A DNA stretch of 64,000 nucleotides, from NCBI GenBank assembly GCA_023078555.1, contig CM041200.1:9013528-9077527 (forward strand). Direction: 5' to 3'. The DNA comes from Ulva prolifera. Lineage: Eukaryota; Chlorophyta; Ulvophyceae; Ulvales; Ulvaceae. Positions 21,530-33,448 of this stretch are shown here, piece by piece. The first letter of the stretch is position 1; every line of letters starts with the position of its first letter. Made by a program: the position numbers and the translations under genes. The notes beneath the pieces were generated by a model. It searched no databases. It was not told the DNA's origin and worked only from the letters and a program-made list of their open reading frames with translations.

Positions 21530-24500
21530 TTACACCTCGTATCCGCGCGGCTGGGCAGTCAAATCCACCCGAAACTGGTAGTAGCTACTCAGTTTGTATC
21601 CCTGCGATCTCTCAAACTCGCGAAACCGCCTCCCTGCGACAGTTTTATCGCTCACCGGTCGCCACTGGTCCACTCGCTCTGTCCCAAGCACTGGTAGGAC
21701 TCTGACTGGTGTGGCAGTCTGACACGGTGCAGCGATCGCGCAAAACGCAATACCTTTGTATGCATCATCACTTCTTAGTCGATCTTTCCCGAAACCATCA
21801 AGTGCGCCTCGACATTTTGTGACTGCAGCTGCTTCTGCGGCGATGTCTGTATCCTTCCGTTTGCTACCTGGACGTACCGTTTTCCGTAGCTTCGATTCTT
21901 GTCCAGCCTCCGCAATTTTCTGATTCAGGTGTCTAATGTCCGCTGGGTATTCTGCTTCCCCAATCCGCGACCACACCATGCGGTCGCATCCGTAGAATTC
22001 GGCATTTGGGTCTGCCCTCTGCAGCAGACTACTTACAGAAGATTGATTTCGTCGTCTTTGTGGGCACAGCCGGTGTAACCATCTCAGGAGGTTGACTTGA
22101 GCCGTGCGCTCCTTCGGATTCGTGTCCGAGTCTCCCACCCGCAACTCGGTGAACCCAGACCCTGCTGCGTCCGGTCTGCATACCAGCATCGTAAGTCCTG
22201 TACATAATAGAAACACCCATTTAGTGGGTGGAAGGGAAGACTTCCCCTTTATGACGGCGTTGAATTGTTTGCGATAGTTGATGCTGTTCTGTCTGGCCTC
22301 GAGTTCCTTGTCTGTCGTCTCTTGCACTTCGCTGTCCGTCAGGAAAAAGTTCAAGTGGCTTGGTCTGTTCATGAAAGACACCTGCAAGCTCCGAATCTCC
22401 GAGATCCATTTTCGGCCGCCTTTTGGGCCTGTGGCAGTGGCCCCGTCGCATGTGCTGATGGCTACTGCATATCTCTGCACCCCATGAGGGGCTCCTGGTA
22501 CCTCTCGAAACGCACCTGCCGTAGGTGGGCACTGCCTGCGTCACTGTGGTTGTAGTACGTCACATTGATGTTCGGGCTGGTCACCAAACACAGCCTCAGA
22601 AGTGTCTGCTTCAAGCCTCGCGTTGTCCGAAGATTCTCTTCGACCTGCTGCCCCAGATACTTTTCCAAGCAGTACGGCAGTGACAGTAGCTCGGGCAACT
22701 CCAGTACCTGTTGTGCCGTATCGACGACAACCCCGTTTGTGATCGCAGTCTCTAGCCCAGCCCGCACCGGGGCACTCACCTCGCCCTCCTGAAGGCGCCT
22801 GATCGCTTCCATCCGAATGCTGTGACACCGTGCTTGTTGCCGTGTAGCCCCTTCGAGCCCGGCCGCCTCCGTTATAGCGGCGCACGGGCTCCCACGCAAT
22901 TGTCTTGCTGTCCCTCTCTGTGCCTCTGCCATTGCCAGGAGTACCTGCATGTGTAAGTGCGCGTAACACAGTCAACCATCCCCGTGGTCAACGCCTTTCA
23001 CTCAGTCTTGGCTAAAAACCGGCCGGGGTAGGGGAGGCGGGGTGGGGGGAACTACAAGGTAAAATAATCTGGTACGGAACGTGCTGCCGTTCCCGGTTCG
23101 GTGGACCCCTGCGACGTGGTCCAGTTGAATGTGTCGGACTATCGGCGCCGATTCTCTCTTCTGCATTGACCTTGGTGGATCTTTGTCTATGATCCTGTGC
23201 CGTGTTCCCTGTGCCGGGTCCTCGCTGTTGTGCAGCTCGGTCACAATGGAGGTGGCTGTGATTCTCCCAAACAATAAAGCATCCAATCCCGGGTTCATGT
23301 AGGCCTCGTGTAGAAGCGATTGCCATCTACTGGCATATATGGCATGCATTTTGCGCCAGGTTTGCGGTGCCATGTTTGTCATCTTCACTATTTTCTTTTG
23401 GTCTTTGTGTACAGTTTCGTATATGTTCGTGTTGTGCTCCTGCACATGTGAACTGTTCACGAGCGTCATGAATGTTTCCTGCACCATAGCTCATCCCGAC
23501 TGACGCTGGGGGGTGTTGTGTCTGACATCCCCTCGGCCTTGCCAGGGCTGTTGCGGTTCCGCTGCCGCAGTATAGCATGCCAGAGTACTGATCGTTGTGG
23601 ATTGCAGGGCAGGCACATGATTTTGTGTTCGCACCTGTAATCCGCCATGTGTCATCATTTTTTCTGATGCGTGTGACACGACCAGATGCGTCTTCAGTAC
23701 CCTTGCTTGTGTCAACGCTTCACTGCTGTCATGAAGTTGTTCCAAAAACTTGCGCATGATAGGGAGGAACACATGTCCGATGTGATCTTGAAGGCCATCT
23801 GCTTCCTGTTCAGTCCAGCCCACATACGAAAGGTTGTCTCTCAAGAGCAAAGCCCCCAACGCTGTCAGTCTGCATTCTATCCGACCTGAACTTCCTCCAT
23901 CATGCCCATAAAGTATGTAGGGGTGGCATTGCAGAGCTCATGGGCAACTATGGGGCTGGAGCCGGAGAGTTCTTACCGTGCCAATGCCAGTGGAGCCACC
24001 GTGTGTGCCGCGCCCGGCAGTCCGTCGACAACGTACGTTAACACAGCCTGAACACGATTCATTTCGGCACCTTGGAGCTTGCCGCCTCCCACTGTGTCGC
24101 TTGGTCCCACTAAGCCCCCCTTGAAGGCCAGGGGAAGGGAAGCAAAGGGTGGGACCACAAAGACGGCTACTTCGTCAAACAAATAATTAAGGCGATCGGT
24201 GAGCTCTGCTTTCGTGATTTTTCTCCCTAACTCCTTTCCAAGCCCGGCCAGTAGGGATATTATGCTCTGCACTTGTGAGAAATAGTCATTGTACACCAGC
24301 TTACGGATTTGACTGAGTGGGACAATTGTAGCGGTGTGGCATGGTGGGGGTCGCGGGAGCATGATACAACATAGCATGCAACATACTTTCAGTTGATCCA
24401 GCCCGAATCGCTTCATCACGCCTAGTGTCCAGTGATGCAGGTGGTCCACCCCCCACAACTCTGGGAGGGCGCCCCACTGAAACTGCGAGTCCCAGAATAT

Positions 24501-26676
24501 GCTCTGTAGTGCTGGGCTGGAGGCTTTTATGCCTGCACAACACGAGTGGTCAAGACTCAGACGTGGCACGCTTTATACGGTCCAGTTTGATCTGTCGCCG
24601 TATCCTTCGTTACTCGTTTTGTGGAACCCTTTGCTATGCCACAATTACAGATTTGTAGGCTTCCTGTGCCGGGACTTGCCTTGTCTTTTCATCTCTGCCT
24701 TTGACCCTGACTCTCGAATTGCTTCTGCTTCTCTGGGACTTCGGTGTTTGCGGTCTTCTGGGGAAAGCTCATGTGCTGCGAGGTCAAATTTGCATGTAGA
24801 GGTGTGGCATAGCAAACAGGCGGCATCTGTGCCTCCATTGACGCTGTCAAGCCTGAACCCGAATCGCTGCATCAGCCCCATTGTAGCTGCAGCCTCTACG
24901 GTGTCCATAATCAATGTACCCACCATTACGTCGCAATGGGCTGTCAGGTAGGGACCTCTTGAATCAAACGCCGGCTCGACACTGCTGTGACGTAACAATT
25001 CTTCTCTATCCTTGTGAAATTTCACCCATACCTGCATCAGATCAGGCACGCATGGTTGTAACATGCTGAGTGCATATGCCGTCCGGATACCATTCCCCTT
25101 CTTGGATCTGGACCATTCATCATCTCGGACCAACATTGGCGGGGGTAGCGCACTCCGCATTCTGGCTGCGTAGCCGTCCCTATATCTCTGAGCATCTCCT
25201 TCCACATCGCTGCGGTGGTGGCACTTATAGCGGCGTCGATGTCTGCCACGCGTACATGCTCTTGGCCTTTGGGCCTCTGTGCAAGTACCCATTCCTTCAC
25301 ATTTGGGACCATGCACAGTAGTTGTATCGCATTATGACGCAGACTGGCATCTACATTCATCGGCGCCACAAATATAGGGTACAGCTCACTGCAGCAACAC
25401 GCATTGGCTTATCTAGATCTGTCTCTATATGCTGCAGTCCCAGGCTACTGTTGACTCTGCCGGATAGGGTGTGGTCGATCATGCAGCACAGGCTTGTCAA
25501 ACCACTGTCCTTTTAAGAGAGGTCACCTTTTGGCAATCGGGCTGATCAGGGTCTTGTCAAAGAATATTGCCACTGCGAAAATGGGCCTTGTGGACTCTGC
25601 TAACCCTAGTCCGCCCTGCATCCGGGCATGAATCCGAGCCTGCACGTCGCCCCACCATCAGCTGTTTGTGGTGCATGACTGTAACTCATACAAAGCCCTG
25701 CCTTCTACGAGGGGAGCGGAACCTGTTTCGCTTGGCGTACAGCCGAGCCGTGCATGAAACTCACGACTCTGCCTGCCGTGTCAGCGTCGAGGGAGCCCTC
25801 AGAGGTACTGACTGGATCCATGCGTATGTTGCAGTTCTCGATGACAGGATTCTGAAGCGAGCAGCTCAACACTTCAGCGATTGGCCTGATGAACAATGGG
25901 ACCGGGGCCAGTTGCCTGAGTAATGCGTGATCTGATACAATAGGTACTTCCCTGGCTGTCATCTTGCATCGGTACTTGTCTGCTTTGTCATCCAGGTATT
26001 TATTCAGTGCTTCAACTGTATGGATCGTGGGCCGTCTCTCGTGCTCAGGTCGGGATGTCTGCCTTCTCAGCACTTCCAACAGGCGCACCCCCATGAAGTA
26101 ATTCCTTTGCTGTACTGCTGTGAGGTCTTTGAGCATCCATGCAATGATATCATTCGCTACCAACATATTCTCGACGTATGCAGGTATAGATGCATCTGTT
26201 GGTTGCTCTCCATCACTGTCGGGTTCGGAGTTGTCCTCACTCGTAGCGTCTGGAAGAGTAAAGGTTGGCCAACCTTCGTCTGATGTCTCCGTATTGCACT
26301 CAGGCTTGCACTCCGTTTCACATTCTGGTTCACCGAGATCCTGTCCGTAGAGACCCTTGTTGGTGCTTGGCTGGGCTGGGGCGAGGTGGGGCTTGGTGGT
26401 GTGATTGTATTCTGCTGGATCATGGGCTGTTTCTGCTTGAGGACCGTTGGGCAGTTTCAAAGGCTCTGCAGATCTGGTAGCCAGTCTGTTGGTAATGCTT
26501 GCAGCGGCCTGGTTGTTTGTCAATTTTGTAAGTACCCGTTCATTGTATGACCGGTCTGCTGTGGTCCGCTTCGTGATGAAACCCCTGCAGTGCCTTCTGT
26601 GTGCTGCTACCGCGCCTCTACATGGCGCCCCCACTATAGCCATCCCGCACGCGTCACACACAATAGCTGGCTGCAT
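21530..26676 (-). CDS. tnp2-like transposase candidate of E2, multi-exon
   Basis: The ATG at 26676 opens a frame with a C-x2-C...H-x3-H-C finger (CDACGMAI...AAHRRHC), then an acidic linker. Coding blocks follow downstream: VAIFFDKTLISPIAK (about 25580-25650), PIFVAPMNVDASLRHNAIQLL (about 25350), AFDSRGPYLTAHCD and GGTDAACLLC (24700-24960), GIKASSPALQSIFWDSQ and WGVDHLHHWTLGVMKRF (24370-24532), then SQIRKLVYNDYF, VRFERYQEPLMG and NRPSHLNFFLTDSE to the 316-codon 3' frame. The order FFDKT, then C.LC, then GIK.SP.L....D.(L/M)H...LGV.KR is typical of tnp2 (CACTA/EnSpm and Plavaka-like) transposases; the D in VDHLHH could be a catalytic acidic residue. Frame changes between blocks are mostly intron-like, but the one near 22480 could be a true frameshift. 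Splice sites are not resolved. Confidence 0.55.
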
Positions 26677-26747
26677 TCATCCAAATTTGAAACAGCAGCG
26701 GGGCGGATCGCTAGCGCACGGACTGGTAGATTACTCGTGCGGCCTGT

Positions 26748-27484
26748 TCACATCTGCAGTCCGGTCGGTAACTCTTCCAACTGAGTACTCGCCGGAGGGG
26801 GTGTCACAAGGCGTCTATAATCAACGTCGTGAATATGTACAGATGCTGTGCTTCTTGGTGCCCGTCGTAAACCGTCCTGCACGTTGAATCCGACGGGGAC
26901 GGTTGGTCTCCCCGTTTGATTCGAGCAGGCTTGGGCCTCGACCACGGACCACTTCTGTACAGCCTCCTTCATGTCCATCCGAGCGAGGGCGACCCCTTCT
27001 ATGTTCTCAGCTAATGCGTAGTCCACTAGCGTCAGTTGATTGGATCTCGAGAGAAGCCACGCCCCTGGATACATATCAAAGGGAAACCCGTTTTGACGGA
27101 TGCGCACGTCGGGGCTCACCGTACGAATTCCTTTAGACTGCACATCCCGACAAAACTCTAGAAAGATCAGGAATGTAGGGTCATGAGGCACTGACTCAAC
27201 CAGACGGATGAGGTCTGACACGGATCTGACATCACCCATAGCGCAGGCGGCAAAAAGTACAAGTGACGTCTGACGGCCTTGTGGTGAACACCGCCCCACA
27301 GAAGAAGACGTAAACGATCGTGATTTCCGTAGAAAACGCCAAAACCAACATGATATGCCGAGACGGACTTTAGCAGAGATGTGATGGGTACCCAGGAGAA
27401 CGCACACGCGACACCGGTGGCCATCGCCGTGAGTGCCCCGTAGTCACAAAACGAGTCAACGAAGGCTCCGCCTAACGCAGCCAT
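26748..27484 (-). CDS. Unrecognised open frames upstream of the E2 transposase
   Basis: Two overlapping minus frames look protein-like: MAALGGAFVDSFCDYGAL (27484 down to about 27250) and DVRSVSDLIRLVESVPHD.TFLIFLEFCRDV to GFPFDMYPGAWLL (about 27245 down to 26900). They may be consecutive exons of one small gene, or 5' exons of the transposase starting upstream of 26676. No domain is recognised. They fall inside E2, so they probably move with it; CACTA-type elements often carry a second gene. Confidence 0.35.
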
Positions 27485-28189
27485 GACGAAATCAGATCAG
27501 TACATGTCAACTTCCAAACCGCATCCTCATGGATAATCTTATTATGCCAATTCGTCGGTTGTGTGCGCTCCGGAAGATAAGAATTGCGCCCCTTTTGATC
27601 GTCAACGCTGCTGCACCACAGTGCAGAGGTACCATCGCTGCAGAGGATATATGTCTTCACAAGTACGTTTCTACTCGACAGGTGGATACAGTGTGGGTGA
27701 TTGTCATACCGTCTCTTCTCTTAGCACCGTTCATTATGACGAGAAAGGGGTACCTGGTACGCCATAGAGCGCGCCCCCCACCTTGCATATAGCGTCCATC
27801 ACATGGCATTTAAATGGCTGTGACTATGTCATGATAATCCATCAGTGCCAGATCGCGTTGACAGGCGTCGTCGGTAGTATCGTGGCGTAACAACGCAGGC
27901 AACTGTTGGCTGTCAAACGGCACGAACCTGCGGACGAAGCAGACTAATGTGAGGCCAATGCAGGTGATTGACTTTTGACAGTTACGAGAAACCGCCACTG
28001 ACGATCAAGAGGCAGAGACGACACATCTCAGCGCAAATGGATGGGAGAGACACAGAACATAATTTTGACCGATGATCAGTAAGGTAGTATGTTTCCTACT
28101 CGTATGCATTCAGGCTTCGGTCCAGTCACATCGGCTGTGCAGATCGTTTGTTTGTTCAGGCATCGACGGTTGACCAGGTCGCCCAGCTA

Positions 28190-28228
28190 CGTCTACACAG
28201 GTCGTCGCTCATATGCTACTCATAATTA
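28190..28228 (+). repeat. Extra CGTCTACAC transposon end inside E2
   Basis: These 39 bp match the inverted right end of E2 (29239-29277) with two mismatches, better than the true left end does. The pair 28190/29277 would enclose a 1.09 kb unit, but its flanks (TA and CA) do not match, whereas 20505/29277 is flanked by CA on both sides. It may be a nested copy that lost one end or a duplicated terminus. Confidence 0.65.
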
Positions 28229-28539
28229 GTAGTACTTGTGCAGGTCAGTTCATACATGGTTCGGCGTTTGGCATCGAGAGACCTGAGTATGACCTGTTTG
28301 TCCCATCAGCTACGACAATACGACAGCGTGCGTCGAGTCACTGACACATCAGGTACGTGTACCATTGCCAAGTGCAACTGCTACAACGCTGTATGGGTTG
28401 ACAAGGAACAATGCATACAGGTTACTTTCTTCAAGGGGGCTGCAGCCTGCCCGAACAACTTCAGACGAGCTCGAAACAGCAATTGCACGGACTCGGAGCC
28501 ATGGCAGGTAGGAGCCTCACAGCCTTGCACGCTTGCGGC

Positions 28540-28811
28540 ACAGCCCAGGCGGATGCCGCTTGGGCTGTGCCGATGACGCATATGCATGCACCACCAGTGA
28601 CAGCCCAGGCGGATGCCGCTTGGGCTGTGCCGATGACGCATATGCATGCACCACCAGTGACAGCCCAGGCGGATGCCGCTTGGGCTGTGCCGATGACGCA
28701 TATGCATGCACCACCAGTGACAGCCCAGGCGGATGCCGCTTGGGCTGTGCCGATGACGCATATGCATGCACCACCAGTGACAGCCCAGGCGGATGCCGCT
28801 TGGGCTGTGCA
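28540..28811 (+). repeat. 60-bp tandem repeat, about 4.5 identical copies
   Basis: Each unit holds CAGCCCAGGCGGATGCCGCT followed by TGGGCTG, a short hairpin, and then CATATGCATGCA. Copies are identical by eye, so amplification is recent. Open frames exist on both strands because 60 is a multiple of three; none is convincing. Confidence 0.9.
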
Positions 28812-29279
28812 ACATGAGGGGCTGACCACCTCCAATGCAGCTCGTACAGACGCAGCTCGCGTGCGCCGGGTGCAGTGAGCAGGGCCACGCAGATGGGCGG
28901 TGTGCCATGCGCCTGCAACAAGGCCACGAGTGGCTTTGCTGTTGGGCATGGCATACCGCCTGCTCTGGGTGGACTGCTGGCCACCAAGCTGCAGCCTGCA
29001 GTCACGTACATGACAGTGCATACCCCCCACAACTAGGGGTACTGCCCGGGCAAGCACACTTACACAAATGCACATGGTGCTATTCAAACTCGCACTGCTG
29101 GTACCGAAAATACAAAAGTTGTACATCTCGTGAAAAACAAACTCGCTCATATCGAAAACCTTCCGCTCATGTATATGCGGAAAATGGGGGGGTAAATAAG
29201 AGCCTGCGTAAGCGACCGTGCATGAGCGTGGACGCTTGTAATTATGAGTGGCATATGAGCGACGACCCGTGTAGACGCA

Positions 29280-31325
29280 CCCGCACAAACACGCATGCAC
29301 ACCCACATTGGTACAACGTTCAACGGTACGTACTGCAGCAGCGGTGCATATACTACATTTTTGCCCGACTTGTCTTGCATCGGAACCACTAAAACGATTT
29401 TATTACTTTACCACGTACATATGTATGGCTCATACTTCCGTTGTGTCTCTGCTTTCGGTGTTGCCAATCATCCGGGGTTCATGCTAGCGCCAGGAGGCAC
29501 CATGAGATCTGTGTAATGGTGGCCTGGGGCTGTTTGGGTTGCGTGCATGGCTGGGTCCACTAACGCCACACTCACCGCGATGCTGTTTTTGCATGCATGC
29601 GTGCATGCGATGTGTGGCGGTAACGCTCGCCATTCCAGGCGCGATCTCCATATGTGAGCTGTCAAAACCTAAACATTGCATCAGTGAGCATAAATGTATT
29701 ATCAATTCGTTGTGCTGTCTCAATGCGTTGGAGTGCAAGCCATGACATCCGTACTGCGTGTGCGGGCGCACCGACATGATCATTGCGGCGTATCTGGTTG
29801 AACAGAGCGCCTGATCAGTCATTCATGAAGTCTTCTACAATCTCTGTCTGTGGGTATTATTGTATAATGTGGTGTGAATCGTAGGCGGGTCTTTCACTCC
29901 CGGGCTGGCGTCTAATTGTTAGCAAGCAGCAGCCGCAGGCGTCATCGCCGCTGCTCAACTTCCGACATGCTCAATTGAAGTATGCTGCAAGGTGTGACGT
30001 TTGTATATGTCTGACGGCGCTGTCGTGGACATCACTTCCTTGCGAAGGCGCCGAAGACGCAGCTGATGTGCCGATATCGATGGTCGAGGCGCACACATTG
30101 TTCTGTTCGAGATGGCACCTGCCACCAGTTTAGAACTACTTCGTATATCATATATGCTGTAGCTGTATGCTGTAGCTTTGGATATGTTGTAGCTTCGGAT
30201 GTGCGATGGCGCCCGATCGCATGAACCACGTTCACCTTGCTTGCAGAGCAGCTGCTTGCAGTTGATTCGGATGAGATTCGGTTTCGGTGTTTGTTTTCTC
30301 CCGTTCACTCTTTTGTAACTTTTTGCTTGCAGAGCAGCTGCTTGAGGTGATTGCCGTCCGACTCCGTGTCTCAAACAAACTGACATTCTTAGAGTACGAG
30401 TAAGCAGTAATGTTACCTGGAGCCTATCTACGCTTGCTTCTCTGCTGCTCGATCGAGATCATTGTGGTGCGCCTGGCATTTGCGTGCACCATCGGTTGTT
30501 GACCAGGTGTGTTTTCGCAGGTCACGGGTATCAGCATCTTCCGGTATACCTACGTAGCCTACCTGAGGAACACACACTCACGTGGAAGTTATTTCGAGCC
30601 GGCCATGGGATCGTGACATCAAGCAAAATTGCATGGCATGGAGGTGGTGCGATCCTATACCAAGTGCTTCCATTGTGGAGAGCAAACATATGGAGTATGT
30701 TCTAGATTGACTATGGTTGGACAGTACCGAACACTCTCGCGAGACTTGCATAAATCTCGGCGAACAAAGTTTACATGCACAACTGCCATCGACAGTTACT
30801 TCGTGGCAACAAGCAGGCGCCCAAACATCGCATTTGTGTGTGCACACGTGCGTCCAAGTTTGACCTCGTTAGTACCCGCAGGGCGTCTATAAGCATGCAT
30901 GGGATCAAAACTGTAAGACAAGGCAGCCAAAGGATTAAGAGGACCGGAATATGTCGACAGCAGTGAGGGCTTAGAGAATTATCCGGCGCGTTCCTTGTTT
31001 GAGTGCGTTGTGTTGGGGTTGCAATCCTTCGAGTGTATACATGTATCATTTAGCTGCGTACGTGGTGCCTCCACGTGGTGTCCTGTCTCGCCTTGATAGC
31101 TGATGCACATTGCATTTCCCAAGAGGCACGCGGAATACATCTGCACCATCGTAAGTTCGTTTAGTGTTCTTCTGCATGCCTGCTAGAGCGGGCAGTCCCG
31201 CACCGTTCGTTTTCAAGAGTCCGCGAGAGCGGATGGTGGAGCACCGTCCATTCGTAGTTACAAAAGAGTGAACGAGAGAAAAACAACACTGAAATTCTTA
31301 GTCGCCACGCCGCGCATGGTTCGTC
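29280..31325. other. E0 right arm, no gene recognised
   Basis: This is DNA between E2 and the hairpin array. It includes a direct repeat TGCTTGCAGAGCAGCTGCTT near 30237 and 30328 and the dispersed GTTACAAAAGAGTGAACG motif. No coding similarity was seen. Confidence 0.5.
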
Positions 31326-31329
31326 ACAT

Positions 31330-32200
31330 GCATGACTACTGGAATGGTTGGTGCCCCACCAACCATTCCGGGGAGCCTGGATCATGACATGCATGACTGC
31401 CCGAATGGTTGGTGGCCCACCAACCATTCTTGTGCGTCGCGCCGTGCATGGATGCTTACATACATGACTGCCCGAATGGTTGGTGGCCCACCAACCATTC
31501 CGGGATGCCTGGATCATGACGTATGTCATGCATATGCATGACTGCCCGAATGGTTGGTGGCCCACCAACCATTCTTGTGCGCCGCGCCGTGCATGAATGC
31601 TTACATGCATGACTTCCCGAATGGTTGGTGGCCCACCAACCATTCTGGGGAGCCTGCATCGTGACATGCATGACTGCCCGAATGGTTGGTGGCCCACCAA
31701 CCATTCCGGGGAGCCTAGATCATGACATATGTCATGCATATGCATGACTGCCCGAATGGTTGGTGGCCCACCAACCATTCTTGTGCGCCGCGCCGTGCAT
31801 GGATGCTTACATGCATGACTTCCCGAATGGTTGGTGGCCCACCAACCATTCTGGGGAGCCTGCATCGTGACATGCATGACTGCCCGAATGGTTGGTGGCC
31901 CACCAACCATTCCGGGAAGCCGGATCATGACATATGTCATGCATATGCATGACTGCCCGAATGGTTGGTGGCCCACCAACCATTCCGGGGAGCCTGGATC
32001 ATGACATATGTCATGCATATGCATGACTGCCCGAATGGTTGGTGGCCCACCAACCATTCTTGTGCGCCGCCGTGCATGGATGCTTACATGCATGACTTCC
32101 CGAATGGTTGGTGGCCCACCAACCATTCCGGGGAGCCTGGATCATGACATGCATGACTGCCCGAATGGTTGGTGGCCCACCAACCATTCTCGTGCGCCGC
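31330..32200. repeat. Array of about 13 perfect hairpins (E0 right arm)
   Basis: GAATGGTTGGTGG and its exact complement, separated by one C, recur every 60-75 bp (for example near 31402, 31475, 31549, 31619, 31679). Links between them vary in length and share CATGCATGACT or GTGCGCCGCGCCGTGCATG. Spacing is irregular and the repeats are self-complementary. The related pair at 8530-8612 in the left arm suggests the hairpins belong to E0. Confidence 0.9.
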
Positions 32201-32237
32201 GCCCCACATTCCCTGACAGACGCATCTGATGTAGACG

Positions 32238-32558
32238 TTGTGCTACTGCAAAACAAACACATTGGGCAACAACATACCAGTGCGCGTGAACGAGCGCAAG
32301 CCACTGACACATCACCTATCCATGCAGTTGTCCAGAATCGGAGCGAGGACTGCTTACGGCGAGGGCACGATGAAGCCGGCCGCGCAGTGGGCACAAGAAG
32401 ACGGACTGTACGTGGCTGACTACGAGTACTTCAAGAAATTCATCCTTGGCGCACTAAAAACGGAGGGGACAGCGGAATCTCCGTTGCATCCCACCCATAA
32501 GAGGAGCCAGAAGGTTGGCCTCGCGTTGAAGACTACCCGGAAGAAGTATGTCGATTAG
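32238..32558 (+). CDS. Small hypothetical open frame in E0
   Basis: 106 codons. The later part (YVADYEYFKKFILGALK, then HKRSQKVGLALKTTRKKYV) has a protein-like mix with a basic C-terminus. It follows the hairpin array and is the only candidate gene of E0 itself. No family is recognised and it may be chance. Confidence 0.25.
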   Translation: MCYCKTNTLGNNIPVRVNERKPLTHHLSMQLSRIGARTAYGEGTMKPAAQWAQEDGLYVADYEYFKKFILGALKTEGTAESPLHPTHKRSQKVGLALKTTRKKYVD

Positions 32559-33059
32559 TTGTATACCAACGTGGGCTCGGAAAGAAACTGTACACATGCG
32601 GTGATCGTGATTAAATGTATGAGTGGAGTATATGACATGTTAGAGGTGGCACTACATGTGATCGTAGTATCATCGTTCCTTATGAACATGATGAGGGCAC
32701 CCAAGGTGACGAGATATCAATGTAAGCAATGTCTATGATATGCCTATGCAAGCCATGACCACCCCTGCCTACGAACTCGTGTGAACACATCAATAAATCT
32801 GTCTTGTTCCGGTATCACGGTGTACAGTTGATGACATGCTGCTTGTATATGCACTCGAAACTGCCTTTCCCGCAGGACCGTATGTCCTGTGCACTAATCG
32901 CGATTCTCTGTCGAAAACGTGGTACACATGTTACAATAGAGTGAATGGGAGAGAACAAACATTGAGACCGAGTTGCATCCGAATCAACGGCAACCTACAC
33001 GTGGCACGCATGTAAAGAAGGCCTTGATGACCTCACCACTTACGTAATCTGTCTCCAGC
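32559..33059. other. E0 right arm, no gene recognised
   Basis: AT-richer DNA without recognisable genes. It contains another GTTACAATAGAGTGAATGGG motif near 32931. Confidence 0.5.
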
Positions 33060-33429
33060 ACATCCGGGCAGAGATTAACCTCTCACGAACCATCCTGTTC
33101 TTCCAGGCTTCCGGGAGGCTTCCGCAAGGCTCTGCCGGAACGTTATCGGATCCGTAACCATTCCGAAATTTTAAGCATTCTTCCTCAAACAGTCCTCTGG
33201 AAGCATTGCGGATCCTTCGCACGTTCCGGCATCACTCCGGAAACGTTCCGGCGGAACCCCCACGTGGAGTGCCCGTTGAAACACCCCGTCCGGAACGCTC
33301 GCGGAACTTCCGTCCACAATCCGGGCTGCCTTCCGGGCGCTCCGCCAACGGTCCTTTCGCCGTTCCCGGGGCTCCGCCAGGCCTCCGCCACTCTTCCTCA
33401 AACCATCCTCGCACCTTCCTCACCACTAC
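33060..33429. repeat. E0 right subterminal region rich in TTCCG/CGGAA
   Basis: More than a dozen TTCCG or CGGAA motifs in both orientations occur within 370 bp directly inside the terminal repeat, mirroring the GGAACG/TTCCG run inside the left end. Confidence 0.65.
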
Positions 33430-33448
33430 GTCACCATTCTCCTAGTGG
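33430..33448 (-). repeat. E0 terminal inverted repeat, right
   Basis: Reverse complement of CCACTAGGAGAATGGTGAC at 7850-7868. Confidence 0.85.

Larger units (their letters stand above)
20505..29277 (-). mobile_element. E2: 8.8 kb DNA transposon carrying a tnp2-like transposase gene
   Basis: Ends read CGTCTACACAGGTCGTCGCT (left) and the inverted CGTCTACACGGGTCGTCGCT (right), 19 of 20 matching. The flanking dinucleotide CA occurs on both sides (20503-20504, 29278-29279). TATGAGCG motifs crowd both subterminal regions. The minus strand carries a multi-exon gene with an N-terminal zinc finger and tnp2-like core, plus an upstream open frame. A third CGTCTACAC end lies inside at 28190. TIR start, 2-bp duplication and gene content suggest a CACTA/EnSpm-related family, but the termini are not CACTA. 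It could be autonomous if the gene is intact, which is uncertain. Confidence 0.7.
7850..33448. mobile_element. E0: 25.6 kb CACTA-like composite element splitting gene M1
   Basis: The 19-bp terminal inverted repeats CCACTAGGAGAATGGTGAC lie at 7850-7868 and 33430-33448. Flanking host DNA on the two sides is the two halves of one LRR gene: the left half of the linker ends CCCCTGGA, the right resumes GGAGGTGAC, and uninterrupted paralogues read PGG here. GA or GGA is therefore duplicated, with one or two extra bases at one end, in line with the 2-4 bp duplications of the CACTA/EnSpm group. Subterminal regions are full of short GGAA/TTCCG motifs, also usual in that group. Without E1 and E2 about 7.0 kb remains, mostly tandem repeats, with no transposase recognised, so E0 itself looks non-autonomous. 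Confidence 0.75.

Noticed and set aside
28190-29277. A clean, separate 1.09 kb MITE
   Set aside because: The inverted ends match well, but flanks are TA and CA, not a duplication, while 20505/29277 has CA on both sides. Kept as an open alternative.
31330-32200. CRISPR-like array
   Set aside because: The repeats are perfect hairpins separated by links that are themselves repeated, not unique spacers, and the DNA is eukaryotic.
32011-32394. Open frames with repeated MVGGPPTI motifs across the hairpin array
   Set aside because: These are translations of the hairpin repeat in several frames and strands, without independent coding evidence.
7850-33448. A large virus-like element (Polinton or endogenous giant virus) as the content of the 25.6 kb insertion
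   Set aside because: No capsid, packaging ATPase, protease, polymerase or integrase was recognised. The content is explained by nested DNA transposons, repeats and a captured host gene.
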